Source: Chamaecrista fasciculata (Eukaryota > Streptophyta > Magnoliopsida > Fabales > Fabaceae). From it: DNA of 64,000 bases. The notes beneath the pieces are model-generated. The model was not told the DNA's origin and did not search any database. It saw only the letters and a program-made list of their open reading frames with translations. The stretch lies in the NCBI GenBank assembly GCA_003254925.1, contig QANZ01023827.1, forward strand, positions 321,326-385,325. Direction: 5' to 3'. Positions 46,417 to 58,725 of the stretch are shown piece after piece. A program made the position numbers and the translations under genes. The stretch's first letter is position 1; each line of letters opens with the position of its first letter.

Positions 46417-49400
46417 ATGGGAATTGTTGAATCTGTCTTATCAGGAGTGGGCTCCAAAGTTGGAGAAGTAATGTTGGAATCAGTTGGGAAGCAATGTGGG
46501 TATCTGATTTTTCAAAAGAAAAGAATCGCCAAGCTGAAGGAAGATTATGAGAAGCTGAAAGCAAAGAGAGATGAATTGCAAGGGAGGGTGGATGGAGAAA
46601 TATCAAGGAATGGACCACGAATTGTAATTTCACCAAGGGTACAAGAGTGGTTTGAGAGGATGAAGAACACTGAAGAGATGGAGTTGAAAAGATTCTTTGA
46701 AGATGAAGCCAACATGAAGAAGAAGAAGTGTGTTGGTGGGTGTTGTCCAAATCTGGCAACTCATTATGTATTGGGGAGGGAAGCCACAAAAGTGATTGCA
46801 GATATTCAGGGCTTAATTGCAGAGAGTTTTGATGTCATATCATATCTTGCACCACCATCAGGAGTTGGAACCACCTTCACACAGGAAGGCATTTTCAGCT
46901 TTGAATCCCGAAGAGAAATTATAAGGGAGATCGTAGAGAAACTGAAGGAAGATAAGTTGGGAAAGTTAAGCATTTGTGGGATGGGAGGAGTGGGGAAAAC
47001 CACACTTGTGAAGGAAGTCATCAAGATCATAGAATCGAATAAAATATTTGATCAAGTTGCAATGGCAGTGGTGTCCCAAACTCCAAACTACCACAACATC
47101 CAAGGTCAAATTGTTGATATGCTGGGATTGGAATTGAGGAAGGAGACTGTAGAAGGAAGAGCAATTGAGTTACATATAAGCTTGAAGGAAGCTAAAAAAA
47201 ATATTTTAATAGTGCTAGATGATGTGTGGAAAGAGCTTGACTTTGAACGTATTGGACTTCCTTCTTGGGATTGGGAACATCGAAAAGGCTGCAAAGTTAT
47301 ATTCACATCAAGAGATAAGCACGTGTGCGGTAAGATGGGAAGTCAGAAGAATTTCGAAGTCTCTATATTGTCTGGCGATGAAGCTTGGAATCTGTTTCGT
47401 GAGATGGCAGGTACGAAATGTGTGGATCAACCTCACATTATTTCTTTAGCAAGAAAGGTTTCAAAAGAATGTGGGGGCTTGCCGCTTGCTCTTGTTGTTG
47501 TAGGAAAGGCATTGAGGAACAAAGAGAAGTCTTCATGGGAGGATGCCCTTCACCAACTCAGTATCTCTCAAGTAGCGGCTTTGTCAGACATTCAAGATTG
47601 TCTATATTCACGAATTGAATGGAGCTATAATTTTTTAGATAGAGAGCACAAATCTTGCCTTTTGCTATGTGGCTTGTTTCCTGAAGATTTTGACATTCCT
47701 ATTGAAGTCTTGATGAGGTGTGGAGTGGGAATGGGGTATTTTACAGGCGTTGGTGAATTATGGATGGCAAGAAATCGAGTGCACAGTATAGTGAATGATC
47801 TAAAAACTAGCTTTTTGTTGATAGACAGCGAAAAGACAGAGTGTGTGAAGATGCATGATGTTGTACGTGATTGTGTCTTAGAAATTGCATCCAAAAAAGA
47901 AAATGGGTTTTTGGTGCGGTGCAATGACAACATAGAGTGGCCAAAAGATGAAATGTGGGGCCAAATGAAAGCAATATCACTTACGGTAACAGAGGAGGTT
48001 GAGCTTCCAAATGGCATGCAGTGTCCACAGCTTAAGCTTTTGCAATTAGTGTCATCAAGCAATCAAAGAAAGATACCATGCCTTGAAAATTTCCTTTCTT
48101 GCATGAGTAAGCTCCAAGTTTTAGGTATGGGAAATTTATGCCTTCCACATAAGCCATCTTTTTTTGAAACTTTGAATAACCTTCAAACATTGCGACTAGA
48201 AGGATGCGTTGTTGGAGAAATATCTATAATTGGTAAGGAGCTTAGGAATCTAGAAGTCCTTAGCTTAATTGATTCAAATATCCAAATCTTACCAACTGAA
48301 ATAGGGCAACTAGGTTCTCTAAGGTTATTGGAACTGAGAAGATGTGATTATCTTTATAGAATTCATTCTAATGTCTTTGCAAGATTGTCTAGGCTGGAAG
48401 AATTGTATTTTGATTTAATAGAGAATTTTCCTTGGAGCCAAAATGATGACGTTCTTGAAGAGTTAAAAAACATATCGCATCATTTGAAGGTGTTTGAGAT
48501 TGTTGTCCCCAAGGTTGAAGATTTACCGAAAGAATTGGCCCTCAATAATCTAGAGAGATTTTGGGTATGTGTTGGTGGTACTCATCTCAGCTATGACTAT
48601 CTGCACCCAAAAACCTTAGTGATTGTAAAATCAAATTACAACTCCATTAAGTGCAGTTCAATACTGAAGCAGCTTGCAAAGGAATGTGAAATCCTAAGGT
48701 TATTCAACAACACAAAAGACGTTATCTTTGAACTAGGAGAAGATGGATTTCCACAATTAATAGATCTAGAAGTGAGAAGGTGCACCGATATGGAGTATCT
48801 TGTAGATTGTGGTTCTACTCGTAGTACTTTCCCACTGCTTGAGTCTCTAGATCTAGGTATTCTTCCTGAGTTGAGAGCAATATGTCTTGCTTCAAGACAT
48901 GAGAAAAGACAGAAAACAATGGTGGAGTTTTCAAATTTGATGAAGTTGTCATTGATGTCTCTCCCACGTTTCATTGGCTTCATGGAAACTAACATTTCAA
49001 TCGTACTTTTACCATCAACATCAACAGAGGTATGCATGCATATATATCATATTAATGGAAAAACTTCTATTCTTAACTTGGATTTTGTTTTCGCTTGACA
49101 TGTTATGAATTAATTTCTTATATATATATATATATATATGTTTTGGTTATTACTCCTAAATTATTTTCTTTATGTTTATAGTTAAACTTGTTATTTATTT
49201 TATTCTTATGTCCACTTCTAGTAACATTTGCTATTGTCATTTAAACCACATGCAGGGGTTGAATTTCAGTAGCATTTTTAGCTGGCAACTTTGGTTCACA
49301 AAGTGTTAGGCAAAATGATTTGATCACTAGCTTTCATTTTAAGCACAATAGCTAGTTTCTCGAGCTACTAATTTTCACAATCAATTTTAAAAAGTAAAGA

Positions 49401-52400
49401 ATTATATGTTTACAACATCCTATATATACTTAAATCATACGTAGGCATAGTAATTCAACTACTATGACGGATTTCTGGCCAAAAGAAAAAAATACTACTA
49501 TGACAGATCCCATAAATGGGTTTTTAAATAAATTCCTTATCAACTATACTATATAATACTTTAAGTCTTATTATAAATAAAGCGTACTTTATGTATATTG
49601 GAGAAATTTGTCAATTCAAAATTATCCCAATTATATATCAGAAATATTCAAATAATTTTTTGTTGGAAATTAAGTATTAAATATCATAACTTATGTATGC
49701 AAATTGAGAGTCCTGATCGAATCTTGATCCCAATGGTTGCCAAAATGTCAAAATCTGACAATTTTTATGTATAAAAAGATTTACTATTTTGTGATGTATT
49801 AGCATAATGTTTGATGAAATCAAAATTTGAAAGTTTCTTAAACTTACAATTTTGTGAGGAAAATGGCTGCAAAAATAACTTCAATGAGATACTAATTATT
49901 ATCATAATATGTGTTTTGTGAGGAATCTGACTGCAGAAGTATCTTTTTTGTTCTATTTCTTCAAAAAGAAAAATGTTATCATCATCATTTTAAACTACAT
50001 ACCTAGTTGAAGTTTTATAGCCTTTTTAGTGACTTTGATTCACAACATGTGAGGCAAAATAATTTTGATTCTTATACGGCTATCAATTTAAAAAGGTAAA
50101 GTATGTTTAAAGTTAATGTGTATATATATATATATATATTGTTACCCATTAAAAAGATTAGGGGACGAGAACCAACTGTCATGGTCCAAATGGAGATCAA
50201 AACTTCAAAATCTACCAATTTTTAAATATAAACTTATTTTTTATTTTTTGTATATCGTATCAGCAAATACAATGTTTAGTGGAATTAATTTTAATTTGAA
50301 TGTATTTTATTGAAGGTCGAATTACTTCAATGAGACACTAATCATAATAATGTAATGTATTTTGTGGAAGGTTGAAGAAATGAGCAGCAACCCACAAGAT
50401 GTTTTAACAAGAGCAAATGATGGCAAGCTATTCACATGTAATTGTATGAGATGGTTCCCAAGATTACAAGAGATCTCTTTAAGTAGTTGTGAGTCTTTAG
50501 GTATGGTGTTTGACTTTCAAGAATATTCACAGCCAAATGGCGAGGCCTCGTGCACTGATGCATTTCCTCAACTCAAGAACGTTGAGATTAGGTACCTTCA
50601 AAACCTAAGGTTTGTGTGGGGTAATGTTCCACGACATGTTCAAGGCTTCCACAACATGAAATCCCTCAAAATAGATAATTGTGATTCATTAAAATATGTG
50701 TTTACTCCTGCCATTATCAGGGCACTCTCCCAACTTGAGCTAGTAAGGGTACAATATTGCAAAAATATGGAGAAATTAGTAGGTGGCAATGATGATGGAG
50801 AAATAATTGAGATGAGAGAATTTGTATCATTTTCCAAATTAACCACCTTATCACTTTATGGCCTCCAAAATCTTAAGAGCATGTGTGCAGACTCCTGTGA
50901 ATTGGCATGGCCATCTCTAAAAGCACTTACCATTCTAGAATGCCAAAAGTTGAATGTATCTGCTTTGCTTACAAATTCGTATGTAAAGGAAGTCCTATAT
51001 CACAGAGCTAATGTCTTTGAGGATTCAAAACATGAACAAAACTCCTCAGCATCTTTCAATTGCTGCTTTGGATGCACAACAGTGATGGAGAAATTAAGTA
51101 ACAAGAGAAGTAAGGTATGAACTTCCATAAATAACATACTCATTATTATATATGGTATGAATGTTTCTTACTTGTTATGATGGCCATTTACATTTAGTGT
51201 TGCTTTCAGGCTGAATTTCTCAATGATCGTGTCCCTATTATTGAAAATTTGGACACCAAATTGCAAGTATGGTCCTCTTGCGTGCCAATTCTAGAAGACC
51301 TTTACATTCGGAATTGTGATACTGAGGATGTCTTATTCCCACTTGAGGGAAATTGTGATTCCTCAATCTTATCATCCTTAAAGGCTGTCCAGATTTCAAG
51401 ATGCCAAAAGCTAGAAGCTCTACTACGACCTAAAGACATGAACTCATTCACTCTTGTAATGTGATCCATCTTTACAATTGTGTGTTTCTATGTACTTCAT
51501 GCATGTTTGAAAAACCTAATAACAAAATTATGAGTGATCTCATGCTAAGAACAACTCTAATTAACTAATTAGAAAATATTTGTTTATCTTCTTTATGCAA
51601 TTGTAGGGTGAATTCAATGAAGGCCAAAGAAGGATCAAGGATAAAGGCAATGTGCTTAATACGAAAATTGTGTTCCAAGCATTGCAGCACCTAAATCTCA
51701 ACGACCTACCCAACCTCAGGGCTCTTAGTCAAGGTTCTTATGATATTGTCTTCCCATCATTACAAAGGGTCAAAATTGATAATTGCAACAATATGGAGGT
51801 GTTATCGTACGGATCTTCACAGACACCCAAACTGGAGGATGTATCCATAAGAATTGGAGAACACATGAGCAACTATATACATATGAGTGACCTAAATGCT
51901 ACCATACGCCAAATAAAAGCATTTGTACGCCAATTTCTTTCCCCATTTTCCTTCTTAGTTCTTATTTATATCATATATATTTAACATCCTCACTTAAGGA
52001 GCAACTCAATTAAACACTTGATTATTTTTGTCTTGTTTAATCATGTTTTAAATTTAGTTTTTTTAATTAAATGATTTACTTTTTATAACTTTTAGTTCAA
52101 AAATTTTGTTTTACAAACATAATAAAATTGATTTTTCATCTGTCAATGAATAATTTGCAGGTGGCTCTTAAAAATTCAGAGATTCTAAGGTGGAAAGAGT
52201 TGGATGAAGGCGTGCTTAGCTATTTTATCAAAGAAGCTAAAATGCATATTGGAGACTTTGATAAATTGTTGAAAGTGGTTCCATTCAATGACTTAGGTGT
52301 GGTTCAACATGTTGAGAAATTGACAGTATGGAATTGTAGTTCCATGGTTGAGCTAATTGAATCAGAAGGAGAAGATGCCACCATCATACATTGTGCCTTG

Positions 52401-54370
52401 CACGAATTGGAATTGATGTATCTGCGAAATCTGAGGCACTTATGTGCTGGTGGTGTTGTAAGCTTCTGTAGTCTGAGATTTCTAGAAATCAAAGGTTGTG
52501 ATAGTCTCAAGAGTTTGTTTTCTTGTTCCATGGTCGTAAGCCTTTCTCAACTTGAGGAACTTGATGTATCTGAATGCCAAATGATGGAGGAGATAGTGAC
52601 AAAGGATGGTGAAGGAGACAATACTAAAGTTGAGATTATTTTGCTTCCAAAATTGAGAAAGTTGGAACTTTCAGGTCTGCCCAACCTCAAATGTTTTTGT
52701 TCAGGAGCTTACCACTTGGACCTCCCATCCTTCATTGAATTCAATTATGATGATTGCCCACATCTCATAACATTCTCCATTGCAACTGTTAGCGCACCCA
52801 AGCTTCGCCTTGTATGCAAAGATAAGAATAGTTTCTACACTCAAGGAAACCTTAATGTAGCAATGGACTATGCTGACAATTTTAAGAAATACATTGTAGG
52901 TATTATGGTTTTAATGTTACTTTTTCAGGTTTATTCTACATTTAGATTTAAGAAACTAGTTGCTCTTTTTTCTAAAAAAAGTTAACATTAAAAAAAATAA
53001 GGGACTAAAACTACAATTTTCATTTAGACAATAAAAGGTTTCAACTTTTCATTAGAATATATAAATATATTTATGGTTTGAATTTCTTTTATTGTATTTA
53101 GAATTGGTAAGGGATGTGTAGATAAGTATGAGGTGGCTTTTAGAGTCTTTAAAATAAAAATGATGAATGTTTACTGCGTAGATTTGTGTAATACATGTAT
53201 TCATTCTTATACGATAACTTTCTTGTCTTTCTAACAAAATTTATGTATGCTTTGCAGGCAGAATTTCAAAAATTGAAGACGTTGAAATGTATTGAACAAG
53301 AGCGTCTTCTTGGTTACATAACAAGAGTAACAAGATTGATTCTTGGAGGGTGTGATAATCTATTGAATTGTGTGCCATGCGATATGATACACAAATTCCA
53401 ACATTTGCAGAGTCTTGGGGTTGAAAATTGTGCTTTGATGGAAGAGATATTCGAATCAGATGGAGTAGGCACAGATGAATTAGGGGATCATAAAATGGTG
53501 GAGTATGAACTTCACAGTATGCATTTGGAATCCCTTCCAAAGCTGATGCACATATGCAAAAATCATGGGCAGGTTTTAAGTTTCAAGAATCTAGATGTGT
53601 TAAATATCAGATGCTGTCCTAATTTGAAAAGTTTGTTCCCTCTCTCTATTGCGAGAAGCCTCCGACAACTTAGAATCCTCCAAGTATATGATTGTGAGAT
53701 GATGGAGGAGATAGTGACAATCCCAAAAGAGGATGAAAATGGTGCTATCACTGGAAATCCAACTGAGGCTGATATTGTCTTCCCACGTTTGGAAGACTTG
53801 AGTCTTGAGAACCTACCCAACCTCGAGACGCTCTGCTCTGGAAATTCCAACTTTGAGCTTCCAGCATGTCAATCAATAACACTGAAATCTCTACCAAAAC
53901 TGAAGCATATATGGAAAAATGAGAGTGGGGTTTTAGACTTTGAGATGTTGAGACAAGTGATACTATCATCCTGCCACAGTTTGAAAACTGTCCTCCCTCT
54001 TTCCACATCCAAAAGCCTTCCTAAATTGAAGAAACTTATTGTCTCTGATTGTGACATAGTGGAGGAAATAGTCACGACGGATGCCTCTAATAACACATCT
54101 CATCCAAAAGAGGACATCGTCATATTCCCATGTTTAAATTATTTGCGGTTTCAGAGGCTCCCTAGCCTTAATTTCTTTTATGCAAACTCTTGCAATTTTA
54201 TGTATCATTCACGGAAAAAACCCATGGAGATACATATCGAGGAATGCTCAAAGATGAAGACCTTTTGTCATGGAATTGTAGTCACACCATCACGTCCATA
54301 TCGTTGTGTGGCATTCGTGAATAAGACAATATACTACTTAGAGGATTGCGATATTAATCAGCTCATATGA
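46417..54370 (+). CDS. CC-NB-ARC-LRR (CNL) disease resistance protein, RPS2/At4g27190-like
   Basis: There are six exons: 46417-49029, 50371-51114, 51210-51455, 51607-51924, 52161-52895 and 53258-54370. All introns are GT-AG and phase 0, and the total is 1922 aa. This is an intracellular immune receptor. A coiled coil lies at about 25-60. The NB-ARC carries a P-loop GMGGVGKTT (188-196), kinase-2 LIVLDDVW (264-271, Trp typical of CNLs), RNBS-B VIFTSRD (294-300), GLPLAL (354-359) and KMHDVV (MHD at 479-481). LRRs begin near residue 525 and fill the rest, with repeated 'LxxLxVxxCxxMEEIV' units. The N-terminus MGIVES fits an N-myristoylation consensus (MGxxxS). Downstream splice signals suggest introns after the stop codon (54396-54519 and 54632-54835). 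A broken tandem copy lies 3' and an inverted 3' remnant lies at 27990-28977. Pathogen specificity cannot be inferred. Confidence 0.9.
49030..50370 (+). other. Intron 1 of the NLR gene
   Basis: AT-rich 1341-bp intron. (AT)n tracts lie at about 49119-49138 and 50119-50138. The phrase TGTGAGGCAAAATAATTTTGAT at about 50048 echoes TTAGGCAAAATGATTTGATC at about 49305, and the GAGACACTAATCATAATAATG region near 50330 echoes about 49888, so the intron contains a diverged internal duplication. No coding sequence is seen. Confidence 0.55.
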
Positions 54371-54395
54371 CACCAGAATAGTTAGTAAAGCTAAG

Positions 54396-55330
54396 GTATG
54401 TTTTCAACGAACTTCTTAATAATTATTTAATAATGAAGTAAAAACTAAGCCTTGCCCAAAGCTGATGATGAAACTTGGATTATTTGCATATATAATTTCA
54501 TTGTTCTTTTAATGGACAGCATGATCGAGATAAAGTGTTGAAGAGATGATGGCTGAAAATTTAAGTGATGAAAGCTCTTTGACATCAGTTCATCATTTAG
54601 TAGAGCAAATACATATTATCGTACACTTCAGGTAAAGAAAATAGTTCTATTCTTATTTTTACTGCTCCTCTGGCAATTCTAGAAATTGCCATGTATTCCT
54701 TTCTTCATTTATTCAAGTTTTTCATTAACAAAAGGCTTCTTTTTCTGTTTCTTATATTCGGCAGTAATATGTATATTTGTGTTTATATTTTCACACATAT
54801 ACAATGATTGTGTTTCTCCTTCATCCCAATTGTAGGTTTAGCAAGATACAAGATTAAGAGGATATCAAGCTGCTGCCTATATATATAACACTTACTATTA
54901 GTATATCATTTTGTGAAATATCATTATTATAAAACGCTATTATCAGTTCCCATTTTCACTATAAGTGTTCTGTACCATTCTCTATTCAGTGGGTCATAGA
55001 AACTAGTGGATCCTATATCATAATCCAACATTGTGATATTCTAAACTTGGTTCTGTTCAGTGTTTGTATGTTCCCACAGCTTTATTTCAAGTTATCAAGT
55101 TATATACGTGTATTAATTATTTTCTTTTTCAAAGCTAAATATGCAACATGAAATAGTGGAAATTAAGTGTATGGCTTTCTCATTGTGTTGTAGGAAATAT
55201 AAGTATGTAGATGCGTCATCAGCCAGTGGTTTTGTACAAAAGCAAGATGTTCACTCTGCAAATGTAATGTCCTCAAAGGTGAAGATTGGAGCAGACATTG
55301 AAATCTCACCCCCAAATTAAAGAAAAAATA
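54396..55330 (+). other. 3' transcribed region of the NLR gene with probable introns
   Basis: After the stop at 54370 there are convincing splice signals. A donor CTAAG|GTATG (after 54395) pairs with acceptor GGACAG|CATG (54520), and donor TTCAG|GTAAAG (after 54631) pairs with acceptor TTGTAG|GTTTAG (54836). The same sites are preserved in the inverted remnant at 27990-28977. The paralogue remnant at 61455-61660 matches only the distal part. Confidence 0.5.
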
Positions 55331-56176
55331 TGAATATGATAGTGCACAACCCATTCAGTCATTTGTTAATAATTTCATTTTCAGAAAACTTTCTTGTGCT
55401 AAACAAAATGTTTATTGTGTTATGTAGTTTAGGATGGGGCATGTATATATTGTAGCTCCCCTCATTTGTTTTGAATTTTTCATATCACACTGCAAATACC
55501 GTGATAAATAACTCAAGGATGTTCAAATTTAATCTACTTCAATTCTAACTGAATCTATTCAATTTGAACTGATCAAAATTGATCGACGGGTTGAGTAGAT
55601 GAAAAATTTTAAATCAGATCAATTTGTGGATGATATTGGTTGTTAATTATTGTTATCCTAATTGAACTGATCAATTCAATTATTCTAATATACAATTTTA
55701 CTGTAATATATTATGACTGGAAAGCCATACTTTATATTTGAATATTGAGAAAACCTATTATATATTTGTTCTCTCAATTTGTGATAAGTCAATAAATCAA
55801 TCTTTAAATAATTAGAAAATATGACATGACCTTTGAAATATCAATCATTAATAATTTAGTTCCTAACTCAAATTCAGAGATTAAAAAAATGTAAAATTAA
55901 TACAAATTCAAAGATAAAAAATATATAAATTTTGTACAAATTCAAGAACTAAATAATAGAAAATAAATTCAAATTCAAAGATTAAATAATTGACAACGGT
56001 GATATTTCAAATATTCATATAATTTGAATATTTAAAGATTAATTCATTCTCAATAGTCAATACAAATTTAATGGCTAAATTATAAGTTTTATCTTGCATT
56101 GATATTGTTTGCTATAAATATAACCTCTACTTGGATAAAGGAAAAAAATTATAACATTAACAAAAGACGGAAAACT
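55331..56176. other. AT-rich spacer downstream of the NLR gene
   Basis: No gene is seen. The stretch 55750-56060 contains diffuse repeats of 'AAATTCAAAGATTAAAT' type and no open frame with protein character. Confidence 0.4.
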
Positions 56177-56185
56177 AAAATAAAA

Positions 56186-56723
56186 GGTTAAAGGGTCATT
56201 TTGGTCCTAAATGTATGGCCTAATGTTCATTTTGGTCCATTATGTTTCAAAATGTTCAAATTGGTCCTAAATGTTTGCAAAATGTTTTATTTTAGTCCCA
56301 ACTATTGAATATGGCTTGTTTCAAGTTCAAAAGTGACAAATTTAAAGCTACGTATTATTCTAGAAGAGTACTTTCGTTATCCAGTTGGGGCCATCAGCAA
56401 ACGATATCAAATCGGTCCTAAAAGTAGACCTTTCGTTTCATGGTCAAACAAGCAAAGTTGACCGTATCTCTCTCGTTTCAAATTCGAATACGACGAATTC
56501 AGAGTCACGAGTTCCTCTTAACAAGTCTTTTGAACTTGAAATGAAATACGAGATAAATATGATCAAATTCAATAGTTTGGGACCAAAATGAATCATTTTG
56601 CAAACATTTAGGACCAAAATGAATTATTTTGCCAACATTTAGGACCAATTTGAACATTTTGAAACATAATGGACAAAAATAAACATTAGGCCATACATTT
56701 AGGATCAAAATGACCCTTTGACC
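56186..56723. mobile_element. Long-TIR MULE-like element with a perfect 9-bp target duplication
   Basis: The ends are GGTTAAAGGGTCATTTTGGT and the complement of GGTCAAAGGGTCATTTTGAT. TIRs extend about 100 bp (…CCTAAATGTATGGCC…). The 9-mer AAAATAAAA lies on both sides (56177-56185 and 56724-56732), though the flanks are A-rich. The element is 538 bp. Its interior (about 56290-56565) is less AT-rich and encodes nothing recognised. Confidence 0.65.
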
Positions 56724-56872
56724 AAAATAAAAAGGAGCAATGGTACAGCAGTGTCCGAAGCTTAGCAGAGAGCACTAGCAGCAGCAAAAAAAAAAAAAAA
56801 ATAGGGATTTTCAGGTTTTAGAGGATGAACGAACAAAAGAGGCATTCGATTTTGAAAAGAAAAAAAAAAAAA

Positions 56873-56898
56873 GGCTTAAGTGCAATTTTGGTCCCCTN
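56873..56898. mobile_element. MULE-like TIR stub ending at an N and a poly-A run
   Basis: GGCTTAAGTGCAATTTTGGT followed by CCCCT is the same start as the Pack-MULE at 60618. It stops at the single N (56898), beyond which is a run of about 23 A. The rest of the element is missing, probably lost in assembly of a palindrome. Confidence 0.5.
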
Positions 56899-57674
56899 AA
56901 AAAAAAAAAAAAAAAAAAAAAGCAGAGAGAGATTGAGAAAAAGAGAAAGAGTGAGAAACGAGAATGAGAAAATGGTTCAAGAGACAGATAGAGAGACGTA
57001 AGGAAGAAAGAGAGGGAAAAAAAACAGTGAGAATGCAAGAGGAGTCATTTCGATTTTGAAGAGAAAAATGAAGAAAGAAGGGAGTACAAGAAGAATCAAG
57101 GTGAGCACATATTGTTTCCTCCCTTCCTTTATTTGATTGAATAGTATTTTGTATGACGAATGGGGCTGAATTTTTGTTTGACTTAATGTATTCTCATTTT
57201 GGTTATGTAATAGATGATTACTGTTGCTTTGAGTGAAAGGGGATGTTAAATTTATTAGATTTTACAAATACCTATCTTGACTGATTTTTTCTTTGTTTTT
57301 GTATTTGAATGTGGATTGTTTGTTTGATGAGTGATATGTCGTATTGAGTAACTCTTGAATTGGATGATGACCATGTGTTCACTATTAATAATGAGATATT
57401 GGAGATAGATGAAGCTAGTGTTATTTTCTTCAATTTCTGCAAGTAGTCTCTTTTGAGAAGACCAACAAAAGAAAGTTGGGGTGTTTGGATTCTAACATTC
57501 CAAATTCTATAGGATTTCACATAATAGGAAATAATTTAAATTTCCGGCATTTGAAATAGCTCATTTGAAAAAAAAAATGAAGAATTTAAATTACAACAAT
57601 TTAAATCTTAGTAACTTAAATATCTTACTTGGAAAAGACAAGTACTTTTAGATTATATTGTTTAGAGAAGCTTT

Positions 57675-57910
57675 ACAACTAAAAATGTCTTTTTGAAAAA
57701 ATCCCAAAATGTTTAATATAGAATTTGTGGGTGATGAAGAAAGATTCTTTATCATATTGAATTTTTGTTGTTTGATTTTGAAATATTTATACAACTAAAA
57801 ACGTCTTTTTAAAAAATCCCAAAAGGTTTAATATAGAATTTGTGGGTAATGAAAGAAAGATTCTTTGTCATATATAATGAATTTTTGTTGTTTGATTTTG
57901 AAATACTTAT
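57675..57910. repeat. Tandem duplication of about 116 bp
   Basis: Two head-to-tail copies, 57675-57790 and 57791-57910, both run ACAACTAAAAA(C/T)GTCTTTTT ... GTTTAATATAGAATTTGTGG ... TTTTTGTTGTTTGATTTTGA. They differ by a few substitutions and small indels. No coding sequence. Confidence 0.85.
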
Positions 57911-58019
57911 CTTCACTTTAGGGCAATAGATTATTCTATGAAGAGATTGATTCTTATTTTTCTTTGTCTGTTTTGGTTTATGGCTTACTTGTTCTTTCCT
58001 TTCCCTCCCATGCAGAATC

Positions 58020-58725
58020 CTCTTGTCTTTGTTATAAATATTTTAATCCAGCTTTGTAATCTTCCATGCTTGCTTCTTTGATCTTAAGCATTGTAAGTTC
58101 CTGTTCCTCCATCTATATTTCAATTTATTGCTATATATATATAGATAATCTATGCTTTCTCTTACCCAATGCGTTGCCCATTATTTTGTTTTTTTTTTCT
58201 TTTCCTTAATTTCTCAATGTTCCCACGCCGTTGATAGACTTTACACAAGCAAAAAATTTAAATGTCACATGAGCCAATGACTGTTTGTGTCGAGTGGATA
58301 AGTTTAGAGTTTGAAATAGGGGTTGCATGAACTTTTCTTTATTAATTAGAGAAATTATTTTTGAAAGACGGGCTATTGATTATGATTGGAATCTCTAAGA
58401 AAGTTTACCTTTAAGTGATCAAATTAAAAAGTTCTTTACTTGTTGTACATTTATGTTTTCATTAGTTGAAGTAATGTGTACATATTATGATAGGCAAAGT
58501 CTTAACTTTATACAAATTTTTTAAAGAATTTTACTGTCATTATAAGGCCAGGTATTGAAATCTGATTTTCTTTCTTTGGAAAATGTTAAATGCTATATAT
58601 ATATATTATATATATTTTATAATGAGGGCTCTTTTCATTGTTTATATTTTGTTGTATGCATAGCTAGAATTAAGTTAATTTCTATTCTGTACTTATGTAG
58701 CCTTGATTAGAAGGGGAGGATCAAG
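58020..58725 (+). promoter_or_regulatory. Duplicated 5' region of the broken NLR paralogue
   Basis: The stretch 58045-58210 parallels 45730-45905 upstream of the intact NLR (CTTGCTTCTTTGATCTT, GCATTGTAAGTTCCTGTTCC, ATAATCTATGCTTTCT). The probable 5'UTR exon and intron start were therefore duplicated with the gene. No Stowaway copy is present here. Confidence 0.5.

Noticed and set aside
47625-48062. Minus-strand frames (up to 145 codons) across the NLR gene
   Set aside because: Antisense shadows of NB-ARC and LRR coding sequence.
57272-57520. 82-codon minus-strand frame upstream of the broken NLR
   Set aside because: Low-complexity spacer translation without motifs; no matching frame near the intact NLR.
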